DNA from: Urmitella timonensis
Lineage (GTDB): Bacteria > Actinomycetota > Actinomycetes > Actinomycetales > Actinomycetaceae
Reading direction: 5' to 3'
Assembly (NCBI GenBank): GCA_900120415.1
Contig: FQLW01000006.1
Span: forward strand, 62,001 to 126,000
Length of the DNA: 64,000 nucleotides
The position numbers and the translations under genes were made by a program. Of the stretch, positions 48,224 to 55,828 are shown piece by piece. Within the stretch, counting starts at the first letter, position 1, and each line of letters opens with the position of its first letter. The notes under the pieces were generated by a model. That model searched no databases. It was given only the letters and a program-made list of their open reading frames with translations, and was not told the DNA's origin.

Positions 48224-49924
48224 TTATCCCTCTTTTTTCATGGTGACTGCTTTGCGGATAACCTCAAAATGTACTGCTCCTGTTGGAGAAATAGTTCGCA
48301 TAAAATCAGCAAAACCTTTCCCACCGGCTCTTTGGAACTGATTATAGGTTTCGTGCCACCTTCGCCAGCCATACCAGGGAGCTATGCTCAAGGCGGGAAT
48401 CCCCAGGTAACGCTGTCGCAGTAGCTGCTGATTCCACGGTCCTCCGGGTTTTTCTCTAAGGTAGGCGATGGCTTTAGGAAGTGTCCAAAGTGATTTTCCT
48501 TGCCCCTGCTGCCCATATAGCTGTAAATCCGCTAACGCTAAAGCTATGAACCGAGTAATACGTTCTATGATTTCCAGCTGAATTTCGCTGGGAATCTCCC
48601 ACAGTTTTGGCGCCATTTCCAGGGCGAAAAGATTCCAACCCAAGTTTGTGGCGGGCAGGTTAGCTCCTACCCGAGTAAACAGGTTGTTTCCATAGGTTTC
48701 TCGTACCCGAGAATACAGATGGGCTCCAGGGATTCCTTTCTCGAAAGCCGCCAGAACAAAATAGGCATCATCAATTTCGCAGAAAGCATCGAAAGCGTTA
48801 CCGCAAATAGCTGTTACATCTTCCCCGCCCACACCAGCATGAGGCGCACGGGTGAGCGCACATTTGCGGGACGTGCCTCGCGAAGAGGGAGACAACCCAA
48901 TCCCGGTTGGATAGTACGGGTGCATTAAGACACCATGCGGATCATTTTCCCAACGTAGGGGGAAGTACTCGGGGCTAGCTAAGGCCGCTAGCTGGGAATC
49001 AACCTGCTGACTAAAAGCATCGGTCGCGTCCTCTATCGCCCAGTTCAATACCTCGAACCCGTCAGAGATTTCTAGGCTAGATAGCCGATTCGCCCGATTT
49101 CCCCCCAATTTGCTTAACAGTTGGTCACGTTGGGCACCTAAACGCACTAAATCTGCACTAGCCTCTGCATATAGTTCACTGGGGTTAAGGTCGCTCACCC
49201 CTACGCTTTTAAGGGAAATAAAATAGGAGTGCGGATCTACCGGACCGATTGGTGAGCAGGCTGACATAATTTCTTGTTTCAAGAAGCTAGCCATATCTGC
49301 GAATGCGTCCTGCGCGGTAGCTTTTGCGCGTGCTAGAGCGCGCCTGCCCATTGGGGAAAGATGAGCCAGTTCCATCTTGCTACGTTTTCCCTGATAAATA
49401 TCATGACCAGGGTCAGCGAGTAGCAACGCTTGTTCCAGTACCTTTTCCAAAACTTCCTGGGGAAAAGCATATCCGCGATTCTTCGATTCGCGCATAGTGG
49501 TTTTTAATCCCGTGAACGCCTGGGGAAGCGCCAGAAACCTCCTAGTCAGATTCCCCACTCCCACCTCGGTGGTTACGTCCATGAGTTTGAAACCCTCTGC
49601 TATCACCGGGATTGGCGAGTTAGTGCCACTAATCTCGGACTCTAGGAAACCAGCTTCAAACTTTTCTTGTTCTGCTTGGGCATAAAGGGTAAATCCTTGC
49701 GCCTCTTGTTTCTCGCGGAGACTAGCTTTTGGTGTCCTAGCTATGCGCGCCAAAGTGTCTTTACGCAAGTTGTAGCGTTCTGAGATACCGGGAGGTGAAT
49801 AATCTGGGAGCATAGCATCGTAGCCGGATATTCCCCACTCGGTAGCTTTGAAAGGGTCAATACGGGCATAAGCGGTGATGTATTGGTTCAGCACGGTGTC
49901 GATTTGCTTAATATCAGTTTCCAC
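48224..49924 (-). CDS. DUF885-family protein with altered metal motif
   Basis: 566 residues from a GTG start with a GGGGAG site. The overall length and segments such as DYSPPGISERYNLRKD, LLADPGHDIYQG and the C-terminal RQRYLGIPALSIAPWYG-like region fit the DUF885 (metallo-carboxypeptidase-like) family. Active members carry HE-x-x-PGHH. Here the aligned segment reads FEKGIPGAHLYSR, so the first His, the Glu and the third His are not conserved. It may be inactive as a zinc peptidase or use other residues. It is the last gene of the peptide-uptake block. Confidence 0.65.
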   Translation of the reverse strand: METDIKQIDTVLNQYITAYARIDPFKATEWGISGYDAMLPDYSPPGISERYNLRKDTLARIARTPKASLREKQEAQGFTLYAQAEQEKFEAGFLESEISGTNSPIPVIAEGFKLMDVTTEVGVGNLTRRFLALPQAFTGLKTTMRESKNRGYAFPQEVLEKVLEQALLLADPGHDIYQGKRSKMELAHLSPMGRRALARAKATAQDAFADMASFLKQEIMSACSPIGPVDPHSYFISLKSVGVSDLNPSELYAEASADLVRLGAQRDQLLSKLGGNRANRLSSLEISDGFEVLNWAIEDATDAFSQQVDSQLAALASPEYFPLRWENDPHGVLMHPYYPTGIGLSPSSRGTSRKCALTRAPHAGVGGEDVTAICGNAFDAFCEIDDAYFVLAAFEKGIPGAHLYSRVRETYGNNLFTRVGANLPATNLGWNLFALEMAPKLWEIPSEIQLEIIERITRFIALALADLQLYGQQGQGKSLWTLPKAIAYLREKPGGPWNQQLLRQRYLGIPALSIAPWYGWRRWHETYNQFQRAGGKGFADFMRTISPTGAVHFEVIRKAVTMKKEG

Positions 49925-50057
49925 CCTGCTCTCCCCGGTTTTCCTTTCCCGCTTTCATTGTCTTATCTGAGTTCTTTTCTTAGCTTAACAGTGAGGCCAT
50001 AAGACCGATAGTATTGCGTGTACACATTATCTACGTAAAACCAATAGTCTTAAGGTA

Positions 50058-50663
50058 ATGGAACAATATTTTACGGACAAACAGGTGGCTGCGCCGAGTG
50101 AGCGCAATAGGATTAAAGTATCGCTTGCGGGTAGGGAACTGCTTTTAGAGGGCGCGGCGGGGGTTTTCTCGTCCCGCCACTTGGATAAAGCTACCGAGAT
50201 TTTATTGGCAAACGCACCTATACCTCCTAAAAATGGGACTTTTTTGGATTTAGGATGCGGCTGGGGACCTCTGGCAATCTCCTTGGGGATTTTGAGTCCC
50301 GCCGCACAGGTTTTGGCGGTAGATGTGAATGAGCGCGCCCGGGATCTTACCCGAACCAATGCTAGGCGGGCAGGAGTAGCTGTTCAGGTGGAATCTCCCG
50401 AGAAGATTCTTACAGCCGTAAAAACTGCCGGAGGACTTGACCTCATCTGGTCAAACCCCCCAGTTAGGATTGGAAAAAAGCACCTCCAACAGTTACTGCT
50501 AACCTGGTTGCCACTGTTAAAACCGGGCGCCGAAGCCATTTTGGTGATGGGAAAGAACCTGGGCGCAGATTCGATGCAAAAGTGGCTGTGTACGCAAGGC
50601 TTCCCTACCCGTCGCCTCGCTTCTAAAAAAGGTTTTCGTCTGCTTGCGGTTTCCCCTGCATAG
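50058..50663 (+). CDS. Class I SAM-dependent methyltransferase, RsmC-like
   Basis: 201 residues. The N-terminal region (HLDKATEILLANAP) is followed by the SAM loop FLDLGCGWGPLAISL, VLAVDVNERARDLTRTNARR and the catalytic SNPPVRIG. The last has the NPP(Y/F)-type motif of N-methylating rRNA/DNA enzymes. Single-domain members of this COG2813 group are usually annotated as rRNA guanine N2-methyltransferases. It is divergent from the DUF885 gene. Confidence 0.82.
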   Translation: MEQYFTDKQVAAPSERNRIKVSLAGRELLLEGAAGVFSSRHLDKATEILLANAPIPPKNGTFLDLGCGWGPLAISLGILSPAAQVLAVDVNERARDLTRTNARRAGVAVQVESPEKILTAVKTAGGLDLIWSNPPVRIGKKHLQQLLLTWLPLLKPGAEAILVMGKNLGADSMQKWLCTQGFPTRRLASKKGFRLLAVSPA

Positions 50664-50714
50664 CTAAACGAGCGCAAATAACGCTCTCTGGGACGATGAG
50701 GAACCCAGATAAAG

Positions 50715-50822
50715 GCGCGGGGAATAACTTTTATCCGAGTGGGCGCGGTGGGCATAAGAATTCGGAAAACGTCGCTACGTTTGCCGAATTCTTGGGCGGG
50801 AGGAAAAAGTTATTCCCCGCGC
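50715..50822. repeat. Nested palindrome of about 108 bp
   Basis: An outer perfect inverted repeat of 18 bp (GCGCGGGGAATAACTTTT at 50715-50732 and its inverse at 50805-50822) encloses an inner one (AAGAATTCGG at 50756-50765, CCGAATTCTT at 50784-50793). The inner stem nearly extends through AAACG/CGTTT. The segments between the stems are G-rich on the plus strand. It lies between the methyltransferase and hydrogenase accessory genes in a 373-bp space with no gene. It could be a miniature mobile element, a structured RNA or a composite terminator. Confidence 0.75.
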
Positions 50823-50935
50823 TACTAGCTATCTAATCAAAGCGAATGCCTATACAAGCTTTTCAGCCAGATTATCAGGGGTGGGAGGAAACAGGCATCC
50901 CCCGCGTTCATGAGCTACAGCAGTTATAACTAAAC

Positions 50936-50968
50936 GCGGGCAGATACTTTTAACAAGTATCTGCCCGC
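50936..50968 (-). terminator. Strong hairpin ending the hydrogenase accessory operon
   Basis: GCGGGCAGATACTT (50936-50949) pairs perfectly over 14 bp with AAGTATCTGCCCGC (50955-50968). On the minus strand it is followed by GTTTAGTT, a modest U-containing tail, and lies 68 bases after the last gene of that operon. It is probably a terminator. Confidence 0.65.
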
Positions 50969-51036
50969 ACAGTTATGTAGTCTTTAGCTATTTAGGAAGT
51001 ATTCCCCTATCCCTGTTGGGAAAATTGCTAAAACAG

Positions 51037-51405
51037 TTAGTGGGAAACCGCTAATTCCTTCGCCTCGATGGCGCTATCACTATGCATAGCCGATTCTTGC
51101 TGGGCAAGAACTTGGCTGCGCACTCCCCGAGGATCTTTCACAATCAGGTAGACAACCCAGATAACGCCTCCCAGCGCCACTACGGATAGCCCAAGATAGG
51201 AATCATGCAGCATATCGAGAGGGGCAGGAGTGAAAACTTCTGTGCCGGCTTCGAGATATTCCGCAAGTAAATCAACCATCCACATTAGGGATGCTCCCCA
51301 GTACATCCAACACAGCAGGTCTAGACGCATTTTTGATTTAGGGGCGCGAGCATACCAACACGCGGTTGCGATGATTGCCGCAAAAAGAGTTATTAGTAAA
51401 GTCAC
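51037..51405 (-). CDS. Small membrane protein of the hydrogenase locus (unknown)
   Basis: 122 residues with three hydrophobic segments: TLLITLFAAIIATACWYA, LDLLCWMYWGASLMWMVDLL and SYLGLSVVALGGVIWVVYLIV, then a polar tail of about 30 residues. I do not recognise the family. It starts 12 bp after the neighbouring membrane-protein gene and is last in the gene run that includes hypC and the large-subunit paralogue. A role in hydrogenase assembly or electron transfer is guessed from position only. Confidence 0.65.
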   Translation of the reverse strand: MTLLITLFAAIIATACWYARAPKSKMRLDLLCWMYWGASLMWMVDLLAEYLEAGTEVFTPAPLDMLHDSYLGLSVVALGGVIWVVYLIVKDPRGVRSQVLAQQESAMHSDSAIEAKELAVSH

Positions 51406-51417
51406 GAGAAAGCTCCT

Positions 51418-51807
51418 TTAAGCTGCGTTTGCTTCAGTTGCAACCCGGTTGCGGCGCTCAGTAGCACGAATCAAGGCTAGACCTACGCCCCAAACTACGG
51501 TAACCAATAGCGCCATGCCGACCCCCACAGTGCCCATTTCAAAGAGCATCTGTTGGGCAGTTGAACGCTCAGTCAGTGCCGATAGGAACGGGAAAAAAGG
51601 AATCACTTCGCCGTGCCACAGATGCTCAAAAGCAAGCAGTACAGCTCCGCCCCACAAAAGATTAGTTAGCCAAGTCAGCTTACGAACTAAATCTAGCGAA
51701 CGCTGAGCACCTTCGGTAGAGCCACCAGCTTCTACCTTCTTCGCGATATGTTTCTTAGCAACCGTTAGCGCTGCTGCTTCCACAGTTGGAACAATAAAAC
51801 ACGCCAT
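51418..51807 (-). CDS. Small membrane protein of the hydrogenase locus (unknown)
   Basis: 129 residues. An N-terminal segment (MACFIVPTVEAAALTVAKK) precedes two membrane helices (LTWLTNLLWGGAVLLAFEHLW and GVGMALLVTVVWGVGLALI). Conserved-looking His and Trp residues lie in EHLWHGEVIPFFPF. The function is unknown. It is cotranscribed with the 122-residue membrane protein downstream and follows hypC after 96 bp. The two probably act together. Confidence 0.65.
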   Translation of the reverse strand: MACFIVPTVEAAALTVAKKHIAKKVEAGGSTEGAQRSLDLVRKLTWLTNLLWGGAVLLAFEHLWHGEVIPFFPFLSALTERSTAQQMLFEMGTVGVGMALLVTVVWGVGLALIRATERRNRVATEANAA

Positions 51808-51903
51808 AATGACTCCTTTAATTATCTATCTAGTTCGAACTTAGTCTAACAAACATCTTAATCGTGACCGCGGTAACTTTAAATCTGAAAACCCGAAATT
51901 GGG

Positions 51904-52131
51904 TTAAGAAATCATTCCCAAATCCCGCCAGGTGTCCAGCGATTCTTTGGCTTCCTCAGCGGTTAAAAGATTCATTGCGAAACCATTTTGAATCAGTACA
52001 TAGTCCCCTACCTTAGCTTCGGGAACATATGCCATACAGGCATCTTGAACCTGTCCCGCCACATCGATTCGTCCCATCGGCATTAGACCAGGCTCTATCG
52101 ATAGAATCTTGCAGGGAACCCCCACACACAT
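51904..52131 (-). CDS. hypC: Hydrogenase maturation chaperone HypC (copy 1)
   Basis: 75 residues. It begins MCVGVPCKILSIE, with the conserved N-terminal Cys2 that carries the Fe(CN)2CO unit with HypD, and ends with GFAMNLLTAEEAKESLDTW, typical of the HypC/HupF family. An AAGGAAG site precedes the ATG. It lies 61 bp downstream of the degenerate large-subunit gene, so it may be specialised for that protein. A second hypC is at 63765. Confidence 0.93.
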   Translation of the reverse strand: MCVGVPCKILSIEPGLMPMGRIDVAGQVQDACMAYVPEAKVGDYVLIQNGFAMNLLTAEEAKESLDTWRDLGMIS

Positions 52132-52192
52132 GGCTTACTTCCTTTCCCTAGACAGTTCCCAGTTCTCTAAACCCTAAAATCCCTCACGTCCT

Positions 52193-53446
52193 CTAAACGT
52201 TATCAACTTTCAGCCCCATCTGACCGCTGGGCGCGGAACTGAGGGGCAGACAAGGGTCAGCTTCTCGAATAGATTCTTCCAGCGCCCCCTGGGTTTGTGC
52301 CCCGTCAAGCGCAATGGCTTGGGTTAATAACTGTGCAAGCCATGGCTCATTTTGTGCAGTGGGAGTAAGGATAGTTGCCTGAGTAATCATCCCTTCAGTA
52401 TCCGTGGCATAGGTATGCGCCAAGATTCCTCTAGGTCCGTCCACCACACCGCTGGCTTGTCCACTGCTAAACTTCACCTGCCGCCCTGCCGCGTCCTCCT
52501 CAGAATTTACCAACCCTACCAGGCGCGATAGCTGTTTAACAAGCTCAGTAGTTCTTTCTAGAAGATGTAAGGTTATTATCGCCCGAGCAGGTTGCGCGTT
52601 GCGACTTGCTGCCAGCCAGCGTTCTTGTGCCGCTGCTGCCTTAGGGCTAGGAAGAGTACCGATAGAGAGCTGGCTTACTGGACCTACTCGGTATCGCCCC
52701 TCAGATACTCCCAATGCTCGCAGATAAGGACGCGGAGCAGGAGTGTGCGGGTTTTCCTCTCTGATACGCTCATTCCATTTCGAGAAAGAAAACTCGTCAA
52801 TGATTTTTTGTTCGAGAACCACCCTAACCCGAGTACCAAAAACATCCGGGTTTGCGTCCTCGTTAATCAATGCCACCTCTGAGCCAGAAAAAGCATCAGC
52901 TAAGCGGGATTCCTTAGATAATCTAAAGGCCAGGTCACATAATTTTTCAGCGGATTCAATTGCATCCGGCAGGGCTTCATCCAGGTTTTTTAAAGCTTTC
53001 AGTTCCGGCAAGGCACGCACCCCGCCGGGAAGGGCGCTAACTGGGAAATGACCGGGAGAACCCGCTGCTACCAGCATTTTTTTCGCTACCAATCTAATCG
53101 CTATTCCCGCATCCCTATCTTGCATCAAGAAACGTAGCGAATGGGTTTGCAGAATCGAACCATAATGCAGCAAACGGCGAGTAAGTTCTGCCGCTTTGGA
53201 CAGCGGCTCGCTTTGGCTGAGCACATCGAGGGCACGCATACCAGCCAAATGATGTGCCACCGGACAAATCCCACACAAATGCTCGGTCATTTTCAGCGCT
53301 TCCAGGGCAGATTTTCCCACCAACATTGCATCAACGCGAGGAAGTCCTTGCAAATCAAAACGCGCCTGGGATTGTCCTTGCCGGTCTTTGGAAACTACTA
53401 CCCGTCCTTCTAGGGGATCAATAATCTCGTCAAGGTTGATTTTCAT
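52193..53446 (-). CDS. [NiFe]-hydrogenase large-subunit paralogue lacking one active-site cysteine (HupK/HoxV-like)
   Basis: 417 residues from the ATG at 53446 (GAGGAG site). It is homologous to hydrogenase large subunits: the proximal motif is intact (LCGICPVAHH, Cys58 and Cys61). The C-terminal motif reads DPCLPLSS, so Cys399 is present but the expected second cysteine (position 402) is Leu, and there is no terminal His or cleavable tail. The N-terminal RxEGH motif is reduced to PLEGR. It cannot form a normal NiFe site. HupK/HoxV proteins are degenerate large-subunit relatives thought to act as scaffolds for Fe(CN)2CO assembly; that role fits its place next to hypC. Identity with that family is inferred. 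Confidence 0.75.
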   Translation of the reverse strand: MKINLDEIIDPLEGRVVVSKDRQGQSQARFDLQGLPRVDAMLVGKSALEALKMTEHLCGICPVAHHLAGMRALDVLSQSEPLSKAAELTRRLLHYGSILQTHSLRFLMQDRDAGIAIRLVAKKMLVAAGSPGHFPVSALPGGVRALPELKALKNLDEALPDAIESAEKLCDLAFRLSKESRLADAFSGSEVALINEDANPDVFGTRVRVVLEQKIIDEFSFSKWNERIREENPHTPAPRPYLRALGVSEGRYRVGPVSQLSIGTLPSPKAAAAQERWLAASRNAQPARAIITLHLLERTTELVKQLSRLVGLVNSEEDAAGRQVKFSSGQASGVVDGPRGILAHTYATDTEGMITQATILTPTAQNEPWLAQLLTQAIALDGAQTQGALEESIREADPCLPLSSAPSGQMGLKVDNV

Positions 53447-53470
53447 GAATCTCCTCAAGAAAATGAATAT

Positions 53471-53827
53471 ATGCATGAACTTGGGCTATTAACTTCGGTA
53501 GTGGCGGCGGTTGAAAAAGCAGCCGCTGACGCTGATTATCAGGTTACCCGAGTTAAAAAAGTCTCGCTAAATGTGGGGGCTATGTCAGGTGCTATCCCCC
53601 AGGCTCTTTACGGCTCGTGGCCCATAGCCAAGGCTCAAACTATCTGCGAAAGCGCTGAACTGGAAATTAATCCCATCCCAGCCAGTGTTTATTGTCCAAA
53701 ATGCCAGCGAGAAGTCGAGATAGATGAGTTCTTTGCCCTGCTTTGTCCAAAATGCCAAACCCCAACCGCGAACCTTACCCATGGTCGCGAGTTTGATATC
53801 TCCTGGGTTGAGTGGGATAAGGAATAG
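53471..53827 (+). CDS. hypA: Hydrogenase nickel-insertion protein HypA (copy 1)
   Basis: 118 residues. It begins MHELGLLTSVV (His2 and Glu3 bind nickel) and has a zinc site made of CPKC (near residue 74) and CPKC (near 97). It is on the plus strand, inverted between two minus-strand hydrogenase genes: only 24 bp separate its start from the large-subunit paralogue, and four bp separate its stop from the protease gene end. No clear ribosome site is visible. A second copy is at 59716. Confidence 0.92.
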   Translation: MHELGLLTSVVAAVEKAAADADYQVTRVKKVSLNVGAMSGAIPQALYGSWPIAKAQTICESAELEINPIPASVYCPKCQREVEIDEFFALLCPKCQTPTANLTHGREFDISWVEWDKE

Positions 53828-53831
53828 ACAA

Positions 53832-54464
53832 CTACGGGGAAAGCCAAGAGTCAAGAATCTGGGCGGCATAAGCAGTAGCCTGCTCAATCCCGCTGCTAGC
53901 TGCCGAGGTTAAACCTAAATGCAGATTGACGTCCTCACTAACTACCCCTACTACTTCGATTACGCGAGGTTCTTTGCCCGTAAGCCGGGCGGAAGTGAGA
54001 ATATCTAGTAGACCTACCTGGTGAGGAGACATTTTCATCGAAAGCAAGCGCGGCACATGATCCCCACTCAAATGGAGCGCCTGACCGGGAATACGCCCTG
54101 CACCGGCTGCTACCGAATCCAATATCAGTAAATTCTCGGATTCTTGAACAACGGGAACCAGCTCCATTCCCCCCGTTCCGCCCTCTAAAAGAGCTAGTTC
54201 TCCTCGACTAATCGCCTCTTGCCAACTGGGGCGAACGCTCAGCAGTTTACGCAACTGCTTTAAAATCTCTAGCCCGATTCCATCATCACCCATGATTGGG
54301 TTACCAACTGCAAGAACCGTATATTGGCTTCCTGCCCAGCCCCTACCGTCCACCCTGGAGAAATCCGGTAGAGGGCGGTCAGCGGCAGCTATAGTGGCCC
54401 CCTCTGCCGGTTTCCGCAAAGAAACAGACGGGGAGGACGCGGGTAACTGTTCACCTTTAATCAT
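53832..54464 (-). CDS. Hydrogenase maturation endopeptidase (HyaD/HupD type)
   Basis: 210 residues. The family core begins near residue 47: VLAVGNPIMGDDGIGLEIL carries the nickel-sensing Glu/Asp position, LLILDSVAAGAG the conserved Asp, and MSPHQVGLLDIL the conserved His. It removes the C-terminal tail of the large subunit once nickel is in place. The N-terminal 46 residues are an extra, probably disordered leader. It follows the cytochrome b gene by 14 bp. Confidence 0.93.
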   Translation of the reverse strand: MIKGEQLPASSPSVSLRKPAEGATIAAADRPLPDFSRVDGRGWAGSQYTVLAVGNPIMGDDGIGLEILKQLRKLLSVRPSWQEAISRGELALLEGGTGGMELVPVVQESENLLILDSVAAGAGRIPGQALHLSGDHVPRLLSMKMSPHQVGLLDILTSARLTGKEPRVIEVVGVVSEDVNLHLGLTSAASSGIEQATAYAAQILDSWLSP

Positions 54465-54478
54465 TAGAATCTTTCCGG

Positions 54479-55828
54479 CTACAGCTCGGGGGCATCAACT
54501 GGTTTAGAAGTACGACGCATCCACACTCCTCCAGAAATCATTGCCGAGACTCCTCCATGGCGTTCAAGAGAATCAGCCCGGAAAGCCAAATAAATATGAG
54601 CAATTACAAAACCCCAGAATAGGAACATAATCATGGCGTGAACTAGACGCATGAATGGTATCCCAAACCAGTCGTTTGGTGCTGCCATAATCGCCCAGAA
54701 AAGGCTGGTGTTCCTGTAAGGGAGGGCGTAAAGAGCCATCCCTATCCCCATTTGGAAAGCCCCTATAACATAGACCGAAGTATAGGTAAGTTGCTGCAGC
54801 GGGTTGTGAGCCACATATAGCGACCCCTCTTTCCGCAAGAACAGGTAGAACCCGACAGTTTCTTTCAGGTACTTCAAGTCCTCCTTTTTCTTGAACGGCC
54901 AGAAAGTCTCCCAGCGTAAGTAGCGATCTTTGGACACAAAGGCGATAACTACCCGTACCGCACCGATAGCTATCCAGGTGAAAGCCGCGACGAAGTGAAT
55001 AAAACGCATTATGCCCATCAGATAGCCGATATCCACGCCCCTAAAGAAAGTATCTCCAAAAAAGGGATCCATAATGTAATAACCGGTTACCGACATAACC
55101 ACAATCAGAAATACATTCAACCAGTGCAAGAAACGTAAACCGACAGACCAAACGCTCAGCCTTACCCAATCCTCGGTGGTGGGGGTAAGGTCATCATCTT
55201 GCAAACCGGTACCAACCGGTCGCACATTGATAAATCCCTCCATTTGGAAAGGACCACATTCGCCATTTTCATCTACCCTAGCGGTAGCTACCCCCAGGCA
55301 GCGGTATCCCCTAGAGCCAGCCATCTGTGCGTTTTTACGAAGCAGAGTACGCAAAGCCCGCTCTGGTTTCGCCACATTCATTACCGATTCCAGGTCACCG
55401 CGAGCAATCACGATGTTCATGGACTCACCGGTCTTGGTGCGCTTCATATCGTTAATCCGAGCCAACGAGTAACGCCGGTTTTGAGCGGGATCAAAGTTTT
55501 CTGCGGGAATCTCGCTATTGGGAATCCCGTGTTTGAAGCGGTAACGCAGGGATTCTTTAAGGGCAATATCAACCGGATCGCTGCTGCCAGTAGGGCTAAC
55601 CGCTGCCATTAACAGCAAGCGGCGCATCGACAGGTCAGAGCAGCTAAAACCGCCCCCAACCTCAATCCCACTGGATTTATGGCTCTCATTACCAAAGAAT
55701 TGGATTTCTTTATCCTGATTCCCGGTGCTGACGGTTTTTGCCGGTTCTATCGGTTCGCCCTCTAGGGTAGAGTTTGCGTTTTCACTGTTCGGATTGGTTT
55801 TTGGGGAGGGCGTATTTTGGGAGCTCAT
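54479..55828 (-). CDS. Hydrogenase cytochrome b subunit fused to a P-type ATPase-like N-domain
   Basis: 449 residues. Residues 225-420 are a HyaC/HupC-type diheme cytochrome b with four helices and candidate heme ligands His235, His278, His397 and His411. It would anchor HyaAB and reduce quinone. Residues about 67-205 are not cytochrome. They follow the order of the P-type ATPase nucleotide-binding domain: MAAVSPTGSSDPVDIALKES, NFDPAQNRR, NIVIARGDLESVM (the KGAPE position), GSRGYRCLGVATAR and FQMEGFINVRP. There is no DKTGT phosphorylation motif or transport region. The key Lys of KGA is Arg here. A polar linker (1-60) precedes it. The ATG overlaps the hyaB stop. Confidence 0.88.
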   Translation of the reverse strand: MSSQNTPSPKTNPNSENANSTLEGEPIEPAKTVSTGNQDKEIQFFGNESHKSSGIEVGGGFSCSDLSMRRLLLMAAVSPTGSSDPVDIALKESLRYRFKHGIPNSEIPAENFDPAQNRRYSLARINDMKRTKTGESMNIVIARGDLESVMNVAKPERALRTLLRKNAQMAGSRGYRCLGVATARVDENGECGPFQMEGFINVRPVGTGLQDDDLTPTTEDWVRLSVWSVGLRFLHWLNVFLIVVMSVTGYYIMDPFFGDTFFRGVDIGYLMGIMRFIHFVAAFTWIAIGAVRVVIAFVSKDRYLRWETFWPFKKKEDLKYLKETVGFYLFLRKEGSLYVAHNPLQQLTYTSVYVIGAFQMGIGMALYALPYRNTSLFWAIMAAPNDWFGIPFMRLVHAMIMFLFWGFVIAHIYLAFRADSLERHGGVSAMISGGVWMRRTSKPVDAPEL

